Part shown: in pieces, positions 62,211-64,000 of the stretch
Numbering within the stretch: the stretch's first letter is position 1
How the letters are laid out: each line of letters opens with the position of its first letter
NCBI RefSeq assembly: GCF_037126175.1
Contig: NZ_CP146986.1
Location: 3,624,501-3,688,500 of the forward strand
Direction: 5' to 3'
DNA from: Pseudomonas sp. RSB 5.4
GTDB taxonomy: Bacteria; Pseudomonadota; Gammaproteobacteria; Pseudomonadales; Pseudomonadaceae
Length of the DNA: 64,000 nucleotides
Notes under the pieces: generated by a model
Database searches by the model: none
What the model was told of the DNA's origin: nothing
Seen by the model: the letters and a program-made list of their open reading frames with translations, nothing else
Program-made: the position numbers and the translations under genes

Positions 62211-63524
62211 ATGCTCAGATGGTGCTCGCGTTCAATCTTCCTCCAAGTGGTTCTCGGACTGGTGCTCGGCATCATCTGCGGGCTGACCCTTCCCGAATAT
62301 TCCGCCCAGCTCAAACCGTTGGGCGACGGCTTCATCAAACTGATCAAGATGCTCATCGGCCTGATTGTGTTCTGCGTGGTGGTCAGCGGCATCAGCGGCG
62401 CGGGCGATCTGAAGAAGGTCGGGCGCATCGGCCTCAAGTCGGTGATCTACTTTGAAGTGCTGACCACCATCGCGCTGGTGATCGGTCTGGTGTTCGCTTT
62501 CAGCACCGGGATCGGCAGCGGCGCGAATATCCATCTGGAGCAGTTGTCCGCCGCCGACATGGGCGACATCGCCGAACGCGGCCAGCACATGCACACCACC
62601 ACGCAGTTCCTGATGGACCTGATCCCGACCTCGGTGATCGGTGCCTTCGCCGACAACAACATCCTCCAGGTGCTGCTGTTCTCGGTGCTGTTCGGCAGTG
62701 CGCTGAATCTGGTGGGCGAAGCGGCTTCCGGGATCTCGCGGCTGATCAACGAACTGAGCCATGTGATTTTCCGGATCATGGGCATGATCGTGCGTCTGGC
62801 ACCGATCGGCGTTTTCGGCGCCATCGCCTTCACCACCAGCAAATACGGCCTCGATTCACTGCAACACCTGGGCAGTCTGGTGGGCTTGTTCTACCTGACC
62901 TGCATGGCATTCGTCAGCGTGATTCTAGGGCTGGTGATGCGTGCGTCCGGCCTGCGCCTGTGGCCACTGCTCAAGTACCTGCGTGAAGAATTGCTGATCG
63001 TCATGGGCACCGCTTCTTCCGACGCCGTGCTGCCACAGATCATGCGCAAACTGGAACACCTGGGCATCGGCAGCTCGACCGTCGGGCTGGTGATTCCCAC
63101 CGGTTACTCGTTCAACCTCGACGGCTTTTCGATCTACCTGACTCTGGCCATCGTGTTCATCGCCAATGCCACCGGTACGCCGTTAGCGATGACCGACCTG
63201 TTGACGATTCTGCTGGTGTCGCTGATCACTTCGAAAGGCGCCCACGGCATTCCCGGCTCGGCGCTGGTGATTCTCGCGGCGACGCTGACGGCGATCCCGG
63301 CGATTCCGGTGGTCGGGCTGGTGCTGGTACTGGCGGTGGACTGGTTCATGGGCATTGGCCGGGCGCTGACCAACCTGATCGGCAACTGCGTCGCCACCGT
63401 GGCCATCGCCCGTTGGGAAAAGGACATCGATGTGCAACGCGCAAACAAAGTACTCAGCGGTCAGCAGGGCTACACCTTTCAACCGCGTAAAACCGGAACT
63501 CCGGCGCACCAGCAAGAGTTCTGA
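62211..63524 (+). CDS. DAACS-family transporter, DctA-like with altered substrate motif
   Basis: A 437-residue dicarboxylate/amino acid:cation symporter with about eight membrane helices and two re-entrant hairpins. Hairpin 1 has GTASSDAVLPQ instead of DctA's usual serine-rich TSSSE. In TM7 the NLDGT motif that binds sodium and substrate reads NLDGF (F306). TM8 keeps RALTNLIGN with the substrate arginine, but the preceding DR reads DW. It is thus related to C4-dicarboxylate carriers, yet succinate as substrate is doubtful. It pairs with the FadR-type regulator downstream. Confidence 0.88.
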   Translation: MLRWCSRSIFLQVVLGLVLGIICGLTLPEYSAQLKPLGDGFIKLIKMLIGLIVFCVVVSGISGAGDLKKVGRIGLKSVIYFEVLTTIALVIGLVFAFSTGIGSGANIHLEQLSAADMGDIAERGQHMHTTTQFLMDLIPTSVIGAFADNNILQVLLFSVLFGSALNLVGEAASGISRLINELSHVIFRIMGMIVRLAPIGVFGAIAFTTSKYGLDSLQHLGSLVGLFYLTCMAFVSVILGLVMRASGLRLWPLLKYLREELLIVMGTASSDAVLPQIMRKLEHLGIGSSTVGLVIPTGYSFNLDGFSIYLTLAIVFIANATGTPLAMTDLLTILLVSLITSKGAHGIPGSALVILAATLTAIPAIPVVGLVLVLAVDWFMGIGRALTNLIGNCVATVAIARWEKDIDVQRANKVLSGQQGYTFQPRKTGTPAHQQEF

Positions 63525-63534
63525 TTTTCAACCC

Positions 63535-63568
63535 TGTAGGAGCTGCCGCAGGCTGCGATCTTTTGATC
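63535..63568. repeat. Single half copy of the 34-bp repeat
   Basis: TGTAGGAGCTGCCGCAGGCT... matches one arm of the repeat at 61953-62037 with one mismatch in 34. It has no partner arm nearby and stands between the transporter and the regulator. Confidence 0.85.
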
Positions 63569-63608
63569 TTGTTTGCGGCATCCCCTATGGGCTTACGGAG
63601 CTAGACAA

Positions 63609-64000
63609 GTGATAACCACATCAACCGTCGTCAACTCAGTCGTAGAAAAACTGCGCGCCGCCCTCGCCCGCGGTCAGTGGCGCTCCGGCGACATGCTGCC
63701 GGGTCAGCGTGAACTGGCCGAACAACTGGGCATCAGCCGTCCGAGCCTGCGCGAAGCGGTGATCGTTCTGGAAACCCTTGGCCTGGTGCGCTCGATGCCG
63801 GGCAAAGGCGTGGTAGTGCTCGACGCCCAACTCAGCGACAGCCAAAGCCACGACAGCGCGGTGGCCGGCGCCAGCCTCGAAGACGTGCTGCAACTGCGTT
63901 ACACCCTTGAGCCGTTCATCGTCGGGCTGGTCGCGCAGTCGATCAGCAGCAAGGAAGTCGGGCAATTGCGCCTGACCCTGATGGACATGCGCGAAGCCCT
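63609..64000 (+). CDS. FadR-type GntR transcriptional regulator (cut by window end)
   Basis: First 130 residues of a GntR-family regulator, starting at GTG. The winged helix-turn-helix (about 8-75) contains MLPGQRELAEQLGISRPSLR and MPGKGVVVL. It is followed by the start of an all-helical FCD ligand domain (LEDVLQLRYTLEPFIVGLVA). The rest lies outside the window. It probably controls the adjacent DctA-like transporter through the GGTMAGACC sites at 62047-62142. Confidence 0.9.
   Translation, partial: MITTSTVVNSVVEKLRAALARGQWRSGDMLPGQRELAEQLGISRPSLREAVIVLETLGLVRSMPGKGVVVLDAQLSDSQSHDSAVAGASLEDVLQLRYTLEPFIVGLVAQSISSKEVGQLRLTLMDMREA

Overview
The window reads as chromosomal DNA of a Pseudomonas of the fluorescens group. 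It has high GC, a gene order matching the pilBCD-coaE-yacG to morA-glyA segment I remember from P. aeruginosa, and many REP doublets with the core GGGAGCGGGCTTGCTCGC that are typical of P. fluorescens relatives. Family names rest on motifs and synteny read by eye; no database search was run. I see no prophage, insertion sequence, transposase, CRISPR array or rRNA.

Layout. 1-4.7 kb: type IV pilus assembly genes pilB, pilC and pilD, overlapping coaE and yacG. 4.7-8.5 kb: small conserved genes (a CbiM-like membrane protein, a DUF1780 protein, a MOSC protein, a DUF3094 microprotein) and a type II NADH dehydrogenase. 8.6-10.3 kb: a chemoreceptor. 10.4-10.9 kb: a minus-strand tRNA operon (Asn, Pro, Lys, Pro) with a strong promoter and an internal terminator. 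11.1-16.7 kb: clpB with a heat-shock promoter, pgeF and rluD on the minus strand, divergent from bamD. 16.8-20 kb: the pilS/pilR two-component genes. 20-27.5 kb: thiO, the minor pilin operon fimU-pilV-pilW-pilX-pilY1-pilE on the minus strand, and fimT on the opposite strand. 27.5-35 kb: ispH, fkpB, lspA, ileS, ribF and murJ. 35.3-40.7 kb: rpsT, creA, proB, obgE, rpmA, rplU and ispB. 40.9-49.4 kb: mostly small conserved proteins, a Fur-box gene, an unrecognised 610-residue lipoprotein and a Lon-like protease with a degenerate P-loop. 49.4-54 kb: a DUF4105 envelope protein, a small lipoprotein, a Gre-like factor and gdhA. 54.3-64 kb: ettA, a 146-bp nested palindrome, the c-di-GMP regulator morA, glyA, a DctA-like transporter with an altered substrate motif, and a truncated FadR-type regulator.

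How the genes work together. PilS/PilR, PilB/PilC/PilD and the minor pilins with PilY1 supply regulation, motor, prepilin processing and tip complex of one type IV pilus machine. The major pilin and the secretin genes lie outside. LspA and IleS sit in the classic lipoprotein/isoleucine operon. rplU-rpmA-obgE and rpsT belong to ribosome biogenesis. MorA and the chemoreceptor connect motility to signalling. Most of the window is core genome; the less ordinary parts are the repeats, the minor pilin arrangement, the unknown lipoprotein and the transporter/regulator pair at the right end.
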